From: Hesperophylax magnus
Taxonomy: Eukaryota > Arthropoda > Insecta > Trichoptera > Limnephilidae
Length of the DNA: 64,000 bases
Direction of reading: 5' to 3'
NCBI GenBank assembly: GCA_026573805.1
Contig: JAIUSX010000014.1
Location: 3,410,001-3,474,000, forward strand
In this document: piece after piece, positions 1 through 14,620 of the stretch
How positions within the stretch are numbered: position 1 is the first letter of the stretch
Layout of the letters: each line of letters opens with the position of its first letter
Notes under the pieces: model-generated
The model's database searches: none
Told to the model about the DNA's origin: nothing
What the model saw: the letters and a program-made list of their open reading frames with translations, nothing else
Made by a program: the position numbers and the translations under genes

Positions 1-3000
1 TATGATTCTGAACACGATTCCGAAATTTACGTTCGTTTGGAACCATAGAGCCTAAAAAAATGGCTTTTAAAGGTCGAACCCAAGTATCAAATAAGCCGCC
101 CATAAGAACAATGATTTTTCCAGAAATGCAACAATAGGCAGATTTTGGGACTGATTCCGGTTCGGACTATTATTCTGAACACGATTCCGAAATTTCAGTC
201 CGTTTGGTACCATAGAGCCTGAAAAAATTGCATTAAAAGGTCGAACCCAAGTCTCAAATGAGCGCCCATAAAAATAATGATTTTTCCCGAAATGCAACTT
301 TAAGCAGATGGTGTGGCTGATTTCGGTTTTGACTATGATTCTGAACACGATTCCGAAATTTCAGTTCGTTTGGTACCATAGAGCCTGAAAAAATTGCATT
401 AAAAGTTCGAACCCAAGTCTCAAAGTAGCGCCCATAAAAATAATGATTTTTCCCGAAATGAAACTTTAAGCCGATTGTGTGGCTGATTTTGGTTTTAACT
501 ATGATTCTGAACACGATTCCGAAATTTCAGTTCGTTTGGAACCATAGAGCCTAAAAAAATGGCTTTTAACGGTCGAACCCAAGTTTCAAATCAGTGCCCA
601 TTAGAATTATGATTTTTCCAGAAATGCAACTTTTTGCATATTGTGTGACTGACTTCTGTTAAGAGCATGATTTTTATCACGATTCCGAAATTTCAGGCCG
701 TTTGGTACCATAGAGCCTGAAAAAATTGCATTAAAAGTTCGAACCCAAGTCTCAAATTAGCGCCCATAAAAATAATGATTTTTCCCGAAATGCATCTTTA
801 AGCAGATTGTGTGGCTGATTTCGGTTTTGACTATGATTCTGAACACGATTCCGAAATTTCAGTTCGTTTGAAACCATAGAGCCTAAAAGAATGGCTTTTA
901 AAGGTCGAACCCAAGTCTCAAATCAGTGCCCATAAGAATTATGATTTTTCCAGAAATGCAACTTTTTGCATATTGTGTGACTGATTTCAGTTAAGAGCAT
1001 GATTTTTATCACGATTCCGAAATTTCAGTCCGTTTGGAACCATAGAGCCTGAAAAAATTGCTTTAAAAGGTCGAACCCAAATCTCAAATTAGCGCCCATA
1101 AAAATAATGATTTTTTCCGAAATGCAACTATAGGCAGATTTTGGGAATGATTCCGGTTCGGACTATAATTCTGAACACGATTCCGAAATTTCAATCCGTT
1201 TGGTACCATAGAGCCTGAAAAAATTGCATTAAAAGTTCGAACCCAAGTCTCAAATTAGCGCCCATAAAAATAATGATTTTTCCCGAAAGCAACTTTATGC
1301 AGATTGTGTGGCTGATTTCAATTTTGACTATGATTCTGAAGACGATTACGAATTTTCAGTTCCTTTGGTACCATAGAGCCTGAAAAAATTGCATTAAAAG
1401 TTCGAACCCAAGTCTCAAATTAGCGCCCATAAAAATAATGATTTTTCCCGAAATGCAACTTTAAGCAGATTGTGTGGCTGATTTCGGTTTTGACAATGAT
1501 TCTGAACACGATTCCGAAATTTCAGATCGTTTGGAACCATAGAGCCTTAAAAAATGGCTTTTAAAGGTCGAACCTAAGTGTCAAATCAGTGCCCATTAGA
1601 ATTATGATTTTTCCAGAAATGCAACTTTTTGCATATTGTGTGACTGATTTCAGTTAAGAGCATGATTTTTATCACGATTCCAAAATTTCAGCCCGTTTGG
1701 TACCAGAGAGCATGAAAAAATATCGTTTAGAGGTAGAACCCAAGTATCAAATTAGCGCCCATAAAAATAATGATTTTTCCCGAAATGCAACTTTAAGCAG
1801 GTTGTGTGACTGATTTTGGTTTTGACTATGATTCTGAACAAGATTCCGAAATTTCAGTCCGTTTGGTACCATAGAGCCTGAAAAAATTGCATTAAAAGGT
1901 CGAACCCAAGTCTCAAATTAGCGCCCATAAAAATAATGATTTTTCCCGAAATGCAACTTTAAGCAGATTGTGTGGCTGATTTCGGTTTTGACTATGATTC
2001 TGAACACGATTCCGAAATTTCAGTTCGTTTGGTAGCATAGAGCCTGAAAAAAAGGCTTTTAAAGGTCGAACCCAAGTCTCAAATTAGCGCCCATAAGAAT
2101 GATGATTTTTTCAGAAATGCAACTTTAAACAGATTGTGTTGCTGATTTCGGTTTTGACTATGATTCTGAACACGATTCCGAAATTTCAGTCCGATTGGTA
2201 CAATAGAGCTTGAAAAAATTGCATTAAAAGGTCGAACCCAAGTCTCAAATTAGCGCCCATAAAAATAATGATTTTTCCAGAAATGACACATTTTGCAGAT
2301 TGTGTGACTGATTTCAAGAGCATGATTTTAATCACAATTCCGAAATTTCAGCCCGTTTGGTAACAAAGAGCATGAAAAAAATGGCACTTAGAGGTCGAAC
2401 CCAAGTCTAAAATTGGCGCCCATAAAAATTATGATTTTTCCAGAAATGCAACTTTAAGCGGATTGTGTGGATCATTTCGGTTTTAACCAAAATTCTGAAC
2501 ACGATTCCGGTATTTCAGCCCGTTTGGTACCATAGAGCCTGAAAAAATTGCATTAAAAGGTCGAACCCAAGTCTCAAATTAGCGCCCATAAGAATGATGA
2601 TTTTTCCAGAAATGCAACTTTAAGCAGATTGTGTGGCTGATTTCGGTTTGAACTATGATTCTGAACACGACTCTGAAATTTCAATCTATTTGGTACCATA
2701 GAGCCTGAAAAAATATCTTCTAAAGTTCGAACCCAAGTCTCAAATTAGCGCCCATAAGAATAATGATTTTCCAGAAATGCAACTTTTTGCAGATTGTGTG
2801 ACTGATTTATTTTAAGACCATGATTCTTATCACAATACCAAAAATTGCATCCCGTTTGGTACCATTGAGCCTGAATTCAAAGCTTATAAAATTCGAACCC
2901 AAGTCTCAAATAAGCAGCCCATAAGAATTAATATTTTTTCATAAATGCAACTTTTTGCAGATTGTGTGACTGATTTCCTTTAAGACCATGATTTTTATCA

Positions 3001-3481
3001 CAATTCCGAAATTTCAGTCCGTTTGGTACCATAGAGCCAGAAAAAATTGCATTAAAAGGTCGAACCCAAGTCTCAAATTAGCGCCCATAAAAATAATGAT
3101 TTTTCCAGAAATGACACATTTTGCAGATTGTGTGACTGATTTCAAGAGCATGATTTTAATCACAATTCCGAAATTTCAGCCCGTTTGGTACCAAAGAGCT
3201 TGAAAAAAATGGCACTTAGAGGTCGAACCCAAGTCTAAAATTGGCGCCCATAAAAATTATGATTTTTCCAGAAATGCAACTTTTTGCATATTGTGTAACT
3301 GATTTCAGTTAAGAGCATGATTTTTATCACGATTCCGAAATTTCAGTCCGTTTGGTACCATAGAGCCTGAAAAAATTGCTTTAAAAGGTCGAACCCAAAT
3401 CTCAAATTAGCGCCCATAAAAATAATGATTTTTTCCGAAATGCAACTATAGGCAGATTTTGGGACTGATTCCTGTTTGGAC
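1..3481 (+). repeat. HOR unit 1 (21 monomers, 3481 bp)
   Basis: The sequence from position 1 recurs from 3482, giving a unit of 3481 bp, or 21 monomers. Compared with the later units it keeps monomers around 791-1287 that unit 2 lacks at the matching place, and it lacks one monomer near 1140 that units 2 and 4 contain (the one with ACTACTATTCTGAAC and AAATTTGCG). Confidence 0.85.
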
Positions 3482-6400
3482 TATGATTCTGAACACGATT
3501 CCGAAATTTACGTTCGTTTGGAACCATAGAGCCTAAAAAAATGGCTTTTAAAGGTCGAACCCAAGTATCAAATAAGCCGCCCATAAGAACAATGATTTTT
3601 CCAGAAATGCAACAATAGGCAGATTTTGGGACTGATTCCGGTTCGGACTATTATTCTGAACACGATTCCGAAATTTCAGTCCGTTTGGTACCATAGAGCC
3701 TGAAAAAATTGCATTAAAAGGTCGAACCCAAGTCTCAAATGAGCGCCCATAAAAATAATGATTTTTCCCGAAATGCAACTTTAAGCAGATGGTGTGGCTG
3801 ATTTCGGTTTTGACTATGATTCTGAACACGATTCCGAAATTTCAGTTCGTTTGGTACCATAGAGCCTGAAAAAATTGCATTAAAAGTTCGAACCCAAGTC
3901 TCAAAGTAGCGCCCATAAAAATAATGATTTTTCCCGAAATGAAACTTTAAGCCGATTGTGTGGCTGATTTTGGTTTTAACTATGATTCTGAACACGATTC
4001 CGAAATTTCAGTTCGTTTGGAACCATAGAGCCTAAAAAAATGGCTTTTAACGGTCGAACCCAAGTTTCAAATCAGTGCCCATTAGAATTATGATTTTTCC
4101 AGAAATGCAACTTTTTGCATATTGTGTGACTGACTTCTGTTAAGAGCATGATTTTTATCACGATTCCGAAATTTCAGGCCGTTTGGTACCATAGAGCCTG
4201 AAAAAATTGCATTAAAAGTTCGAACCCAAGTCTCAAATTAGCGCCCATAAAAATAATGATTTTTCCCGAAAGCAACTTTATGCAGATTGTGTGGCTGATT
4301 TCAATTTTGACTATGATTCTGAAGACGATTACGAATTTTCAGTTCCTTTGGTACCATAGAGCCTGAAAAAATTGCATTAAAAGTTCGAACCCAAGTCTCA
4401 AATTAGCGCCCATAAAAATAATGATTTTTCCCGAAATGCAACTTTAAGCAGATTGTGTGGCTGATTTCGGTTTTGACTATGATTCTGAACACGATTCCGA
4501 AATTTCAGATCGTTTGGAACCATAGAGCCTTAAAAAATGGCTTTTAAAGGTCGAACCTAAATGTCAAATCAGTGCCCATTAGAATTATGATTTTTCCAGA
4601 AATGCAACTTTTTGCATATTGTGTGACTGATTTCAGTTAAGAGCATGATTTTTATCACGATTCCAAAATTTCAGCCCGTTTGGTACCAGAGAGCATGAAA
4701 AAATATCGTTTAGAGGTAGAACCCAAGTATCAAATTAGCGCCCATAAAAATAATGATTTTTCCCGAAATGCAACTTTAAGCAGGTTGTGTGACTGATTTT
4801 GGTTTTGACTATGATTCTGAACAAGATTCCGAAATTTCAGTCCGTTTGGTACCATAGAGCCTGAAAAAATTGCATTAAAAGGTCGAACCCAAGTCTCAAA
4901 TTAGCGCCCATAAAAATAATGATTTTTCCCGAAATGCAACTTTAAGCAGATTGTGTGGCTGATTTTGGTTTTAACTATGATTCTGAACACGATTCCGAAA
5001 TTTCAGTTCGTTTGGAACCATAGAGCCTAAAAAAATGGCTTTTAACGGTCGAACCCAAGTTTCAAATCAGTGCCCATTAGAATTATGATTTTTCCAGAAA
5101 TGCAACTTTTTGCATATTGTGTGACTGACTTCTGTTAAGAGCATGATTTTTATCACGATTCCGAAATTTCAGGCCGTTTGGTACCATAGAGCCTGAAAAA
5201 ATTGCATTAAAAGTTCGAACCCAAGTCTCAAATTAGCGCCCATAAAAATAATGATTTTTCCCGAAATGCATCTTTAAGCAGATTGTGTGGCTGATTTCGG
5301 TTTTGACTATGATTCTGAACACGATTCCGAAATTTCAGTTCGTTTGAAACCATAGAGCCTAAAAGAATGGCTTTTAAAGGTCGAACCCAAGTCTCAAATC
5401 AGTGCCCATAAGAATTATGATTTTTCCAGAAATGCAACTTTTTGCATATTGTGTGACTGATTTCAGTTAAGAGCATGATTTTTATCACGATTCCGAAATT
5501 TCAGTCCGTTTGGAACCATAGAGCCTGAAAAAATTGCTTTAAAAGGTCGAACCCAAATCTCAAATTAGCGCCCATAAAAATAATGATTTTTTCCGAAATG
5601 CAACTATAGGCAGATTTTGGGACTGATTCCTGTTTGGACTACTATTCTGAACACGATTCCGAAATTTGCGTTCGTTTGGAACCATAGAGCCTAAAAAAAT
5701 GGCTTTTAAAGGTCGAACCCAAGTATCAAATAAGCCGCCCATAAGAACAATGATTTTTCCAGAAATGCAACAATAGGCAGATTTTGGGAATGATTCCGGT
5801 TCGGACTATAATTCTGAACACGATTCCGAAATTTCAATCCGTTTGGTACCATAGAGCCTGAAAAAATTGCATTAAAAGTTCGAACCCAAGTCTCAAATTA
5901 GCGCCCATAAAAATAATGATTTTTCCCGAAAGCAACTTTATGCAGATTGTGTGGCTGATTTCAATTTTGACTATGATTCTGAAGACGATTACGAATTTTC
6001 AGTTCCTTTGGTACCATAGAGCCTGAAAAAATTGCATTAAAAGTTCGAACCCAAGTCTCAAATTAGCGCCCATAAAAATAATGATTTTTCCCGAAATGCA
6101 ACTTTAAGCAGATTGTGTGGCTGATTTCGGTTTTGACAATGATTCTGAACACGATTCCGAAATTTCAGATCGTTTGGAACCATAGAGCCTTAAAAAATGG
6201 CTTTTAAAGGTCGAACCTAAGTGTCAAATCAGTGCCCATTAGAATTATGATTTTTCCAGAAATGCAACTTTTTGCATATTGTGTGACTGATTTCAGTTAA
6301 GAGCATGATTTTTATCACGATTCCAAAATTTCAGCCCGTTTGGTACCAGAGAGCATGAAAAAATATCGTTTAGAGGTAGAACCCAAGTATCAAATTAGCG

Positions 6401-9400
6401 CCCATAAAAATAATGATTTTTCCCGAAATGCAACTTTAAGCAGGTTGTGTGACTGATTTTGGTTTTGACTATGATTCTGAACAAGATTCCGAAATTTCAG
6501 TCCGTTTGGTACCATAGAGCCTGAAAAAATTGCATTAAAAGGTCGAACCCAAGTCTCAAATTAGCGCCCATAAAAATAATGATTTTTCCCGAAATGCAAC
6601 TTTAAGCAGATTGTGTGGCTGATTTTGGTTTTAACTATGATTCTGAACACGATTCCGAAATTTCAGTTCGTTTGGAACCATAGAGCCTAAAAAAATGGCT
6701 TTTAACGGTCGAACCCAAGTTTCAAATCAGTGCCCATTAGAATTATGATTTTTCCAGAAATGCAACTTTTTGCATATTGTGTGACTGACTTCTGTTAAGA
6801 GCATGATTTTTATCACGATTCCGAAATTTCAGGCCGTTTGGTACCATAGAGCCTGAAAAAATTGCATTAAAAGTTCGAACCCAAGTCTCAAATTAGCGCC
6901 CATAAAAATAATGATTTTTCCCGAAATGCATCTTTAAGCAGATTGTGTGGCTGATTTCGGTTTTGACTATGATTCTGAACACGATTCCGAAATTTCAGTT
7001 CGTTTGAAACCATAGAGCCTAAAAGAATGGCTTTTAAAGGTCGAACCCAAGTCTCAAATCAGTGCCCATAAGAATTATGATTTTTCCAGAAATGCAACTT
7101 TTTGCATATTGTGTGACTGATTTCAGTTAAGAGCATGATTTTTATCACGATTCCGAAATTTCAGTCCGTTTGGAACCATAGAGCCTGAAAAAATTGCTTT
7201 AAAAGGTCGAACCCAAATCTCAAATTAGCGCCCATAAAAATAATGATTTTTTCCGAAATGCAACTATAGGCAGATTTTGGGACTGATTCCTGTTTGGACT
7301 ACTATTCTGAACACGATTCCGAAATTTGCGTTCGTTTGGAACCATAGAGCCTAAAAAAATGGCTTTTAAAGGTCGAACCCAAGTATCAAATAAGCCGCCC
7401 ATAAGAACAATGATTTTTCCAGAAATGCAACAATAGGCAGATTTTGGGAATGATTCCGGTTCGGACTATAATTCTGAACACGATTCCGAAATTTCAATCC
7501 GTTTGGTACCATAGAGCCTGAAAAAATTGCATTAAAAGTTCGAACCCAAGTCTCAAATTAGCGCCCATAAAAATAATGATTTTTCCCGAAAGCAACTTTA
7601 TGCAGATTGTGTGGCTGATTTCAATTTTGACTATGATTCTGAAGACGATTACGAATTTTCAGTTCCTTTGGTACCATAGAGCCTGAAAAAATTGCATTAA
7701 AAGTTCGAACCCAAGTCTCAAATTAGCGCCCATAAAAATAATGATTTTTCCCGAAATGCAACTTTAAGCAGATTGTGTGGCTGATTTCGGTTTTGACAAT
7801 GATTCTGAACACGATTCCGAAATTTCAGATCGTTTGGAACCATAGAGCCTTAAAAAATGGCTTTTAAAGGTCGAACCTAAGTGTCAAATCAGTGCCCATT
7901 AGAATTATGATTTTTCCAGAAATGCAACTTTTTGCATATTGTGTGACTGATTTCAGTTAAGAGCATGATTTTTATCACGATTCCAAAATTTCAGCCCGTT
8001 TGGTACCAGAGAGCATGAAAAAATATCGTTTAGAGGTAGAACCCAAGTATCAAATTAGCGCCCATAAAAATAATGATTTTTCCCGAAATGCAACTTTAAG
8101 CAGGTTGTGTGACTGATTTTGGTTTTGACTATGATTCTGAACAAGATTCCGAAATTTCAGTCCGTTTGGTACCATAGAGCCTGAAAAAATTGCATTAAAA
8201 GGTCGAACCCAAGTCTCAAATTAGCGCCCATAAAAATAATGATTTTTCCCGAAATGCAACTTTAAGCAGATTGTGTGGCTGATTTCGGTTTTGACTATGA
8301 TTCTGAACACGATTCCGAAATTTCAGTTCGTTTGGTAGCATAGAGCCTGAAAAAAAGGCTTTTAAAGGTCGAACCCAAGTCTCAAATTAGCGCCCATAAG
8401 AATGATGATTTTTTCAGAAATGCAACTTTAAACAGATTGTGTTGCTGATTTCGGTTTTGACTATGATTCTGAACACGATTCCGAAATTTCAGTCCGATTG
8501 GTACAATAGAGCTTGAAAAAATTGCATTAAAAGGTCGAACCCAAGTCTCAAATTAGCGCCCATAAAAATAATGATTTTTCCAGAAATGACACATTTTGCA
8601 GATTGTGTGACTGATTTCAAGAGCATGATTTTAATCACAATTCCGAAATTTCAGCCCGTTTGGTAACAAAGAGCATGAAAAAAATGGCACTTAGAGGTCG
8701 AACCCAAGTCTAAAATTGGCGCCCATAAAAATTATGATTTTTCCAGAAATGCAACTTTAAGCGGATTGTGTGGATCATTTCGGTTTTAACCAAAATTCTG
8801 AACACGATTCCGGTATTTCAGCCCGTTTGGTACCATAGAGCCTGAAAAAATTGCATTAAAAGGTCGAACCCAAGTCTCAAATTAGCGCCCATAAGAATGA
8901 TGATTTTTCCAGAAATGCAACTTTAAGCAGATTGTGTGGCTGATTTCGGTTTGAACTATGATTCTGAACACGACTCTGAAATTTCAATCTATTTGGTACC
9001 ATAGAGCCTGAAAAAATATCTTCTAAAGTTCGAACCCAAGTCTCAAATTAGCGCCCATAAGAATAATGATTTTCCAGAAATGCAACTTTTTGCAGATTGT
9101 GTGACTGATTTATTTTAAGACCATGATTCTTATCACAATACCAAAAATTGCATCCCGTTTGGTACCATTGAGCCTGAATTCAAAGCTTATAAAATTCGAA
9201 CCCAAGTCTCAAATAAGCAGCCCATAAGAATTAATATTTTTTCATAAATGCAACTTTTTGCAGATTGTGTGACTGATTTCCTTTAAGACCATGATTTTTA
9301 TCACAATTCCGAAATTTCAGTCCGTTTGGTACCATAGAGCCAGAAAAAATTGCATTAAAAGGTCGAACCCAAGTCTCAAATTAGCGCCCATAAAAATAAT

Positions 9401-9784
9401 GATTTTTCCAGAAATGACACATTTTGCAGATTGTGTGACTGATTTCAAGAGCATGATTTTAATCACAATTCCGAAATTTCAGCCCGTTTGGTACCAAAGA
9501 GCTTGAAAAAAATGGCACTTAGAGGTCGAACCCAAGTCTAAAATTGGCGCCCATAAAAATTATGATTTTTCCAGAAATGCAACTTTTTGCATATTGTGTA
9601 ACTGATTTCAGTTAAGAGCATGATTTTTATCACGATTCCGAAATTTCAGTCCGTTTGGTACCATAGAGCCTGAAAAAATTGCTTTAAAAGGTCGAACCCA
9701 AATCTCAAATTAGCGCCCATAAAAATAATGATTTTTTCCGAAATGCAACTATAGGCAGATTTTGGGACTGATTCCTGTTTGGAC
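3482..9784 (+). repeat. HOR unit 2 (38 monomers, 6303 bp, internally expanded)
   Basis: It starts as a copy of positions 1-791, then jumps at about 4271 to the counterpart of 1288, a loss of three monomers (offset falls from 3481 to 2983). It later carries two extra 10-monomer blocks. The arithmetic closes exactly: 2983 + 2 x 1660 = 6303, the observed distance between matching landmarks such as 2988 and 9291. Confidence 0.85.
4964..8283 (+). repeat. Two tandem 1660-bp blocks (10 monomers each)
   Basis: Positions 4964-6623 and 6624-8283 repeat with a 1660-bp period; for example the same diagnostic monomer lies at 5560 and 7220. Each block begins with GATTTTGGTTTTAACTATG and ends just before that variant recurs. 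After the second block the sequence returns to the order seen from about 1977 in unit 1. Confidence 0.85.
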
Positions 9785-12766
9785 TATGATTCTGAACACG
9801 ATTCCGAAATTTACGTTCGTTTGGAACCATAGAGCCTAAAAAAATGGCTTTTAAAGGTCGAACCCAAGTATCAAATAAGCCGCCCATAAGAACAATGATT
9901 TTTCCAGAAATGCAACAATAGGCAGATTTTGGGACTGATTCCGGTTCGGACTATTATTCTGAACACGATTCCGAAATTTCAGTCCGTTTGGTACCATAGA
10001 GCCTGAAAAAATTGCATTAAAAGGTCGAACCCAAGTCTCAAATGAGCGCCCATAAAAATAATGATTTTTCCCGAAATGCAACTTTAAGCAGATGGTGTGG
10101 CTGATTTCGGTTTTGACTATGATTCTGAACACGATTCCGAAATTTCAGTTCGTTTGGTACCATAGAGCCTGAAAAAATTGCATTAAAAGTTCGAACCCAA
10201 GTCTCAAAGTAGCGCCCATAAAAATAATGATTTTTCCCGAAATGAAACTTTAAGCCGATTGTGTGGCTGATTTTGGTTTTAACTATGATTCTGAACACGA
10301 TTCCGAAATTTCAGTTCGTTTGGAACCATAGAGCCTAAAAAAATGGCTTTTAACGGTCGAACCCAAGTTTCAAATCAGTGCCCATTAGAATTATGATTTT
10401 TCCAGAAATGCAACTTTTTGCATATTGTGTGACTGACTTCTGTTAAGAGCATGATTTTTATCACGATTCCGAAATTTCAGGCCGTTTGGTACCATAGAGC
10501 CTGAAAAAATTGCATTAAAAGTTCGAACCCAAGTCTCAAATTAGCGCCCATAAAAATAATGATTTTTCCCGAAAGCAACTTTATGCAGATTGTGTGGCTG
10601 ATTTCAATTTTGACTATGATTCTGAAGACGATTACGAATTTTCAGTTCCTTTGGTACCATAGAGCCTGAAAAAATTGCATTAAAAGTTCGAACCCAAGTC
10701 TCAAATTAGCGCCCATAAAAATAATGATTTTTCCCGAAATGCAACTTTAAGCAGATTGTGTGGCTGATTTCGGTTTTGACTATGATTCTGAACACGATTC
10801 CGAAATTTCAGATCGTTTGGAACCATAGAGCCTTAAAAAATGGCTTTTAAAGGTCGAACCTAAGTGTCAAATCAGTGCCCATTAGAATTATGATTTTTCC
10901 AGAAATGCAACTTTTTGCATATTGTGTGACTGATTTCAGTTAAGAGCATGATTTTTATCACGATTCCAAAATTTCAGCCCGTTTGGTACCAGAGAGCATG
11001 AAAAAATATCGTTTAGAGGTAGAACCCAAGTATCAAATTAGCGCCCATAAAAATAATGATTTTTCCCGAAATGCAACTTTAAGCAGGTTGTGTGACTGAT
11101 TTTGGTTTTGACTATGATTCTGAACAAGATTCCGAAATTTCAGTCCGTTTGGTACCATAGAGCCTGAAAAAATTGCATTAAAAGGTCGAACCCAAGTCTC
11201 AAATTAGCGCCCATAAAAATAATGATTTTTCCCGAAATGCAACTTTAAGCAGATTGTGTGGCTGATTTCGGTTTTGACTATGATTCTGAACACGATTCCG
11301 AAATTTCAGTTCGTTTGGTAGCATAGAGCCTGAAAAAAAGGCTTTTAAAGGTCGAACCCAAGTCTCAAATTAGCGCCCATAAGAATGATGATTTTTTCAG
11401 AAATGCAACTTTAAGCAGATTGTGTTGCTGATTTCGGTTTTGACTATGATTCTGAACACGATTCCGAAATTTCAGTCCGATTGGTACAATAGAGCTTGAA
11501 AAAATTGCATTAAAAGTCGAACCCAAGTCTCAAATTAGCGCCCATAAAAATAATGATTTTTCCAGAAATGACACATTTTGCAGATTGTGTGACTGATTTC
11601 AAGAGCATGATTTTAATCACAATTCCGAAATTTCAGCCCGTTTGGTAACAAAGAGCATGAAAAAAATGGCACTTAGAGGTCGAACCCAAGTCTAAAATTG
11701 GCGCCCATAAAAATTATGATTTTTCCAGAAATGCAACTTTAAGCGGATTGTGTGGATCATTTCGGTTTTAACCAAAATTCTGAACACGATTCCGGTATTT
11801 CAGCCCGTTTGGTACCATAGAGCCTGAAAAAATTGCATTAAAAGGTCGAACCCAAGTCTCAAATTCGCGCCCATAAGAATGATGATTTTTCCAGAAATGC
11901 AACTTTAAGCAGATTGTGTGGCTGATTTCGGTTTGAACTATGATTCTGAACACGACTCTGAAATTTCAATCTATTTGGTACCATAGAGCCTGAAAAAATA
12001 TCTTCTAAAGTTCGAACCCAAGTCTCAAATTAGCGCCCATAAGAATAATGATTTTCCAGAAATGCAACTTTTTGCAGATTGTGTGACTGATTTATTTTAA
12101 GACCATGATTCTTATCACAATACCAAAAATTGCATCCCGTTTGGTACCATTGAGCCTGAATTCAAAGCTTATAAAATTCGAACCCAAGTCTCAAATAAGC
12201 AGCCCATAAGAATTAATATTTTTTCATAAATGCAACTTTTTGCAGATTGTGTGACTGATTTCCTTTAAGACCATGATTTTTATCACAATTCCGAAATTTC
12301 AGTCCGTTTGGTACCATAGAGCCAGAAAAAATTGCATTAAAAGGTCGAACCCAAGTCTCAAATTAGCGCCCATAAAAATAATGATTTTTCCAGAAATGAC
12401 ACATTTTGCAGATTGTGTGACTGATTTCAAGAGCATGATTTTAATCACAATTCCGAAATTTCAGCCCGTTTGGTACCAAAGAGCTTGAAAAAAATGGCAC
12501 TTAGAGGTCGAACCCAAGTCTAAAATTGGCGCCCATAAAAATTATGATTTTTCCAGAAATGCAACTTTTTGCATATTGTGTAACTGATTTCAGTTAAGAG
12601 CATGATTTTTATCACGATTCCGAAATTTCAGTCCGTTTGGTACCATAGAGCCTGAAAAAATTGCTTTAAAAGGTCGAACCCAAATCTCAAATTAGCGCCC
12701 ATAAAAATAATGATTTTTTCCGAAATGCAACTATAGGCAGATTTTGGGACTGATTCCTGTTTGGAC
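9785..12766 (+). repeat. HOR unit 3 (18 monomers, 2982 bp)
   Basis: This has the same three-monomer-deleted form as the backbone of unit 2, without the 1660-bp blocks. It is one base shorter than 2983 because of a single-base deletion near 11514 (AAAAGTCGA where other units have AAAAGGTCGA). Its last 570 bp (12197-12766) are the start of the 13,074-bp duplicated segment. Confidence 0.83.
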
Positions 12767-14620
12767 TATGATTCTGAACACGATTCCGAAATTTACGTTC
12801 GTTTGGAACCATAGAGCCTAAAAAAATGGCTTTTAAAGGTCGAACCCAAGTATCAAATAAGCCGCCCATAAGAACAATGATTTTTCCAGAAATGCAACAA
12901 TAGGCAGATTTTGGGACTGATTCCGGTTCGGACTATTATTCTGAACACGATTCCGAAATTTCAGTCCGTTTGATACCATAGAGCCTGAAAAAATTGCATT
13001 AAAAGGTCGAACCCAAGTCTCAAATGAGCGCCCATAAAAATAATGATTTTTCCCGAAATGCAACTTTAAGCAGATGGTGTGGCTGATTTCGGTTTTGACT
13101 ATGATTCTGAACACGATTCCGAAATTTCAGTTCGTTTGGTACCATAGAGCCTGAAAAAATTGCATTAAAAGTTCGAACCCAAGTCTCAAAGTAGCGCCCA
13201 TAAAAATAATGATTTTTCCCGAAATGAAACTTTAAGCCGATTGTGTGGCTGATTTTGGTTTTAACTATGATTCTGAACACGATTCCGAAATTTCAGTTCG
13301 TTTGGAACCATAGAGCCTAAAAAAATGGCTTTTAACGGTCGAACCCAAGTTTCAAATCAGTGCCCATTAGAATTATGATTTTTCCAGAAATGCAACTTTT
13401 TGCATATTGTGTGACTGACTTCTGTTAAGAGCATGATTTTTATCACGATTCCGAAATTTCAGGCCGTTTGGTACCATAGAGCCTGAAAAAATTGCATTAA
13501 AAGTTCGAACCCAAGTCTCAAATTAGCGCCCATAAAAATAATGATTTTTCCCGAAATGCATCTTTAAGCAGATTGTGTGGCTGATTTCGGTTTTGACTAT
13601 GATTCTGAACACGATTCCGAAATTTCAGTTCGTTTGAAACCATAGAGCCTAAAAGAATGGCTTTTAAAGGTCGAACCCAAGTCTCAAATCAGTGCCCATA
13701 AGAATTATGATTTTTCCAGAAATGCAACTTTTTGCATATTGTGTGACTGATTTCAGTTAAGAGCATGATTTTTATCACGATTCCGAAATTTCAGTCCGTT
13801 TGGAACCATAGAGCCTGAAAAAATTGCTTTAAAAGGTCGAACCCAAATCTCAAATTAGCGCCCATAAAAATAATGATTTTTTCCGAAATGCAACTATAGG
13901 CAGATTTTGGGACTGATTCCTGTTTGGACTACTATTCTGAACACGATTCCGAAATTTGCGTTCGTTTGGAACCATAGAGCCTAAAAAAATGGCTTTTAAA
14001 GGTCGAACCCAAGTATCAAATAAGCCGCCCATAAGAACAATGATTTTTCCAGAAATGCAACAATAGGCAGATTTTGGGAATGATTCCGGTTCGGACTATA
14101 ATTCTGAACACGATTCCGAAATTTCAATCCGTTTGGTACCATAGAGCCTGAAAAAATTGCATTAAAAGTTCGAACCCAAGTCTCAAATTAGCGCCCATAA
14201 AAATAATGATTTTTCCCGAAAGCAACTTTATGCAGATTGTGTGGCTGATTTCAATTTTGACTATGATTCTGAAGACGATTACGAATTTTCAGTTCCTTTG
14301 GTACCATAGAGCCTGAAAAAATTGCATTAAAAGTTCGAACCCAAGTCTCAAATTAGCGCCCATAAAAATAATGATTTTTCCCGAAATGCAACTTTAAGCA
14401 GATTGTGTGGCTGATTTCGGTTTTGACTATGATTCTGAACACGATTCCGAAATTTCAGATCGTTTGGAACCATAGAGCCTTAAAAAATGGCTTTTAAAGG
14501 TCGAACCTAAGTGTCAAATCAGTGCCCATTAGAATTATGATTTTTCCAGAAATGCAACTTTTTGCATATTGTGTGACTGATTTCTGTTAAGAGCATGATT
14601 TTTATCACGATTCCAAAATT
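12767..14620 (+). repeat. HOR unit 4, partial
   Basis: It matches unit 1 from its first base and contains the monomer missing from unit 1 (around 13920-14085). One private change, TTTGATACC for TTTGGTACC near 12971, is carried into the duplicated copy at 26045. Similarity to the ordered HOR fades after about 14620. Confidence 0.8.

Noticed and set aside
1..3481. CENP-B box in the monomer (TTCGTTTGGAACC)
   Set aside because: It resembles the box start, but the spacing is one base too long and the required CGGG is absent.
67..14032. Recurring 60-, 71-, 86- and 93-codon open frames in the satellite
   Set aside because: They are the satellite read through; 166 is not a multiple of 3, so each crosses frames at monomer joins, and there is no protein-like constraint or start context.
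1..14620. CRISPR array
   Set aside because: The repeats are long (166 bp), contiguous and without unique spacers; no cas genes; eukaryotic context.
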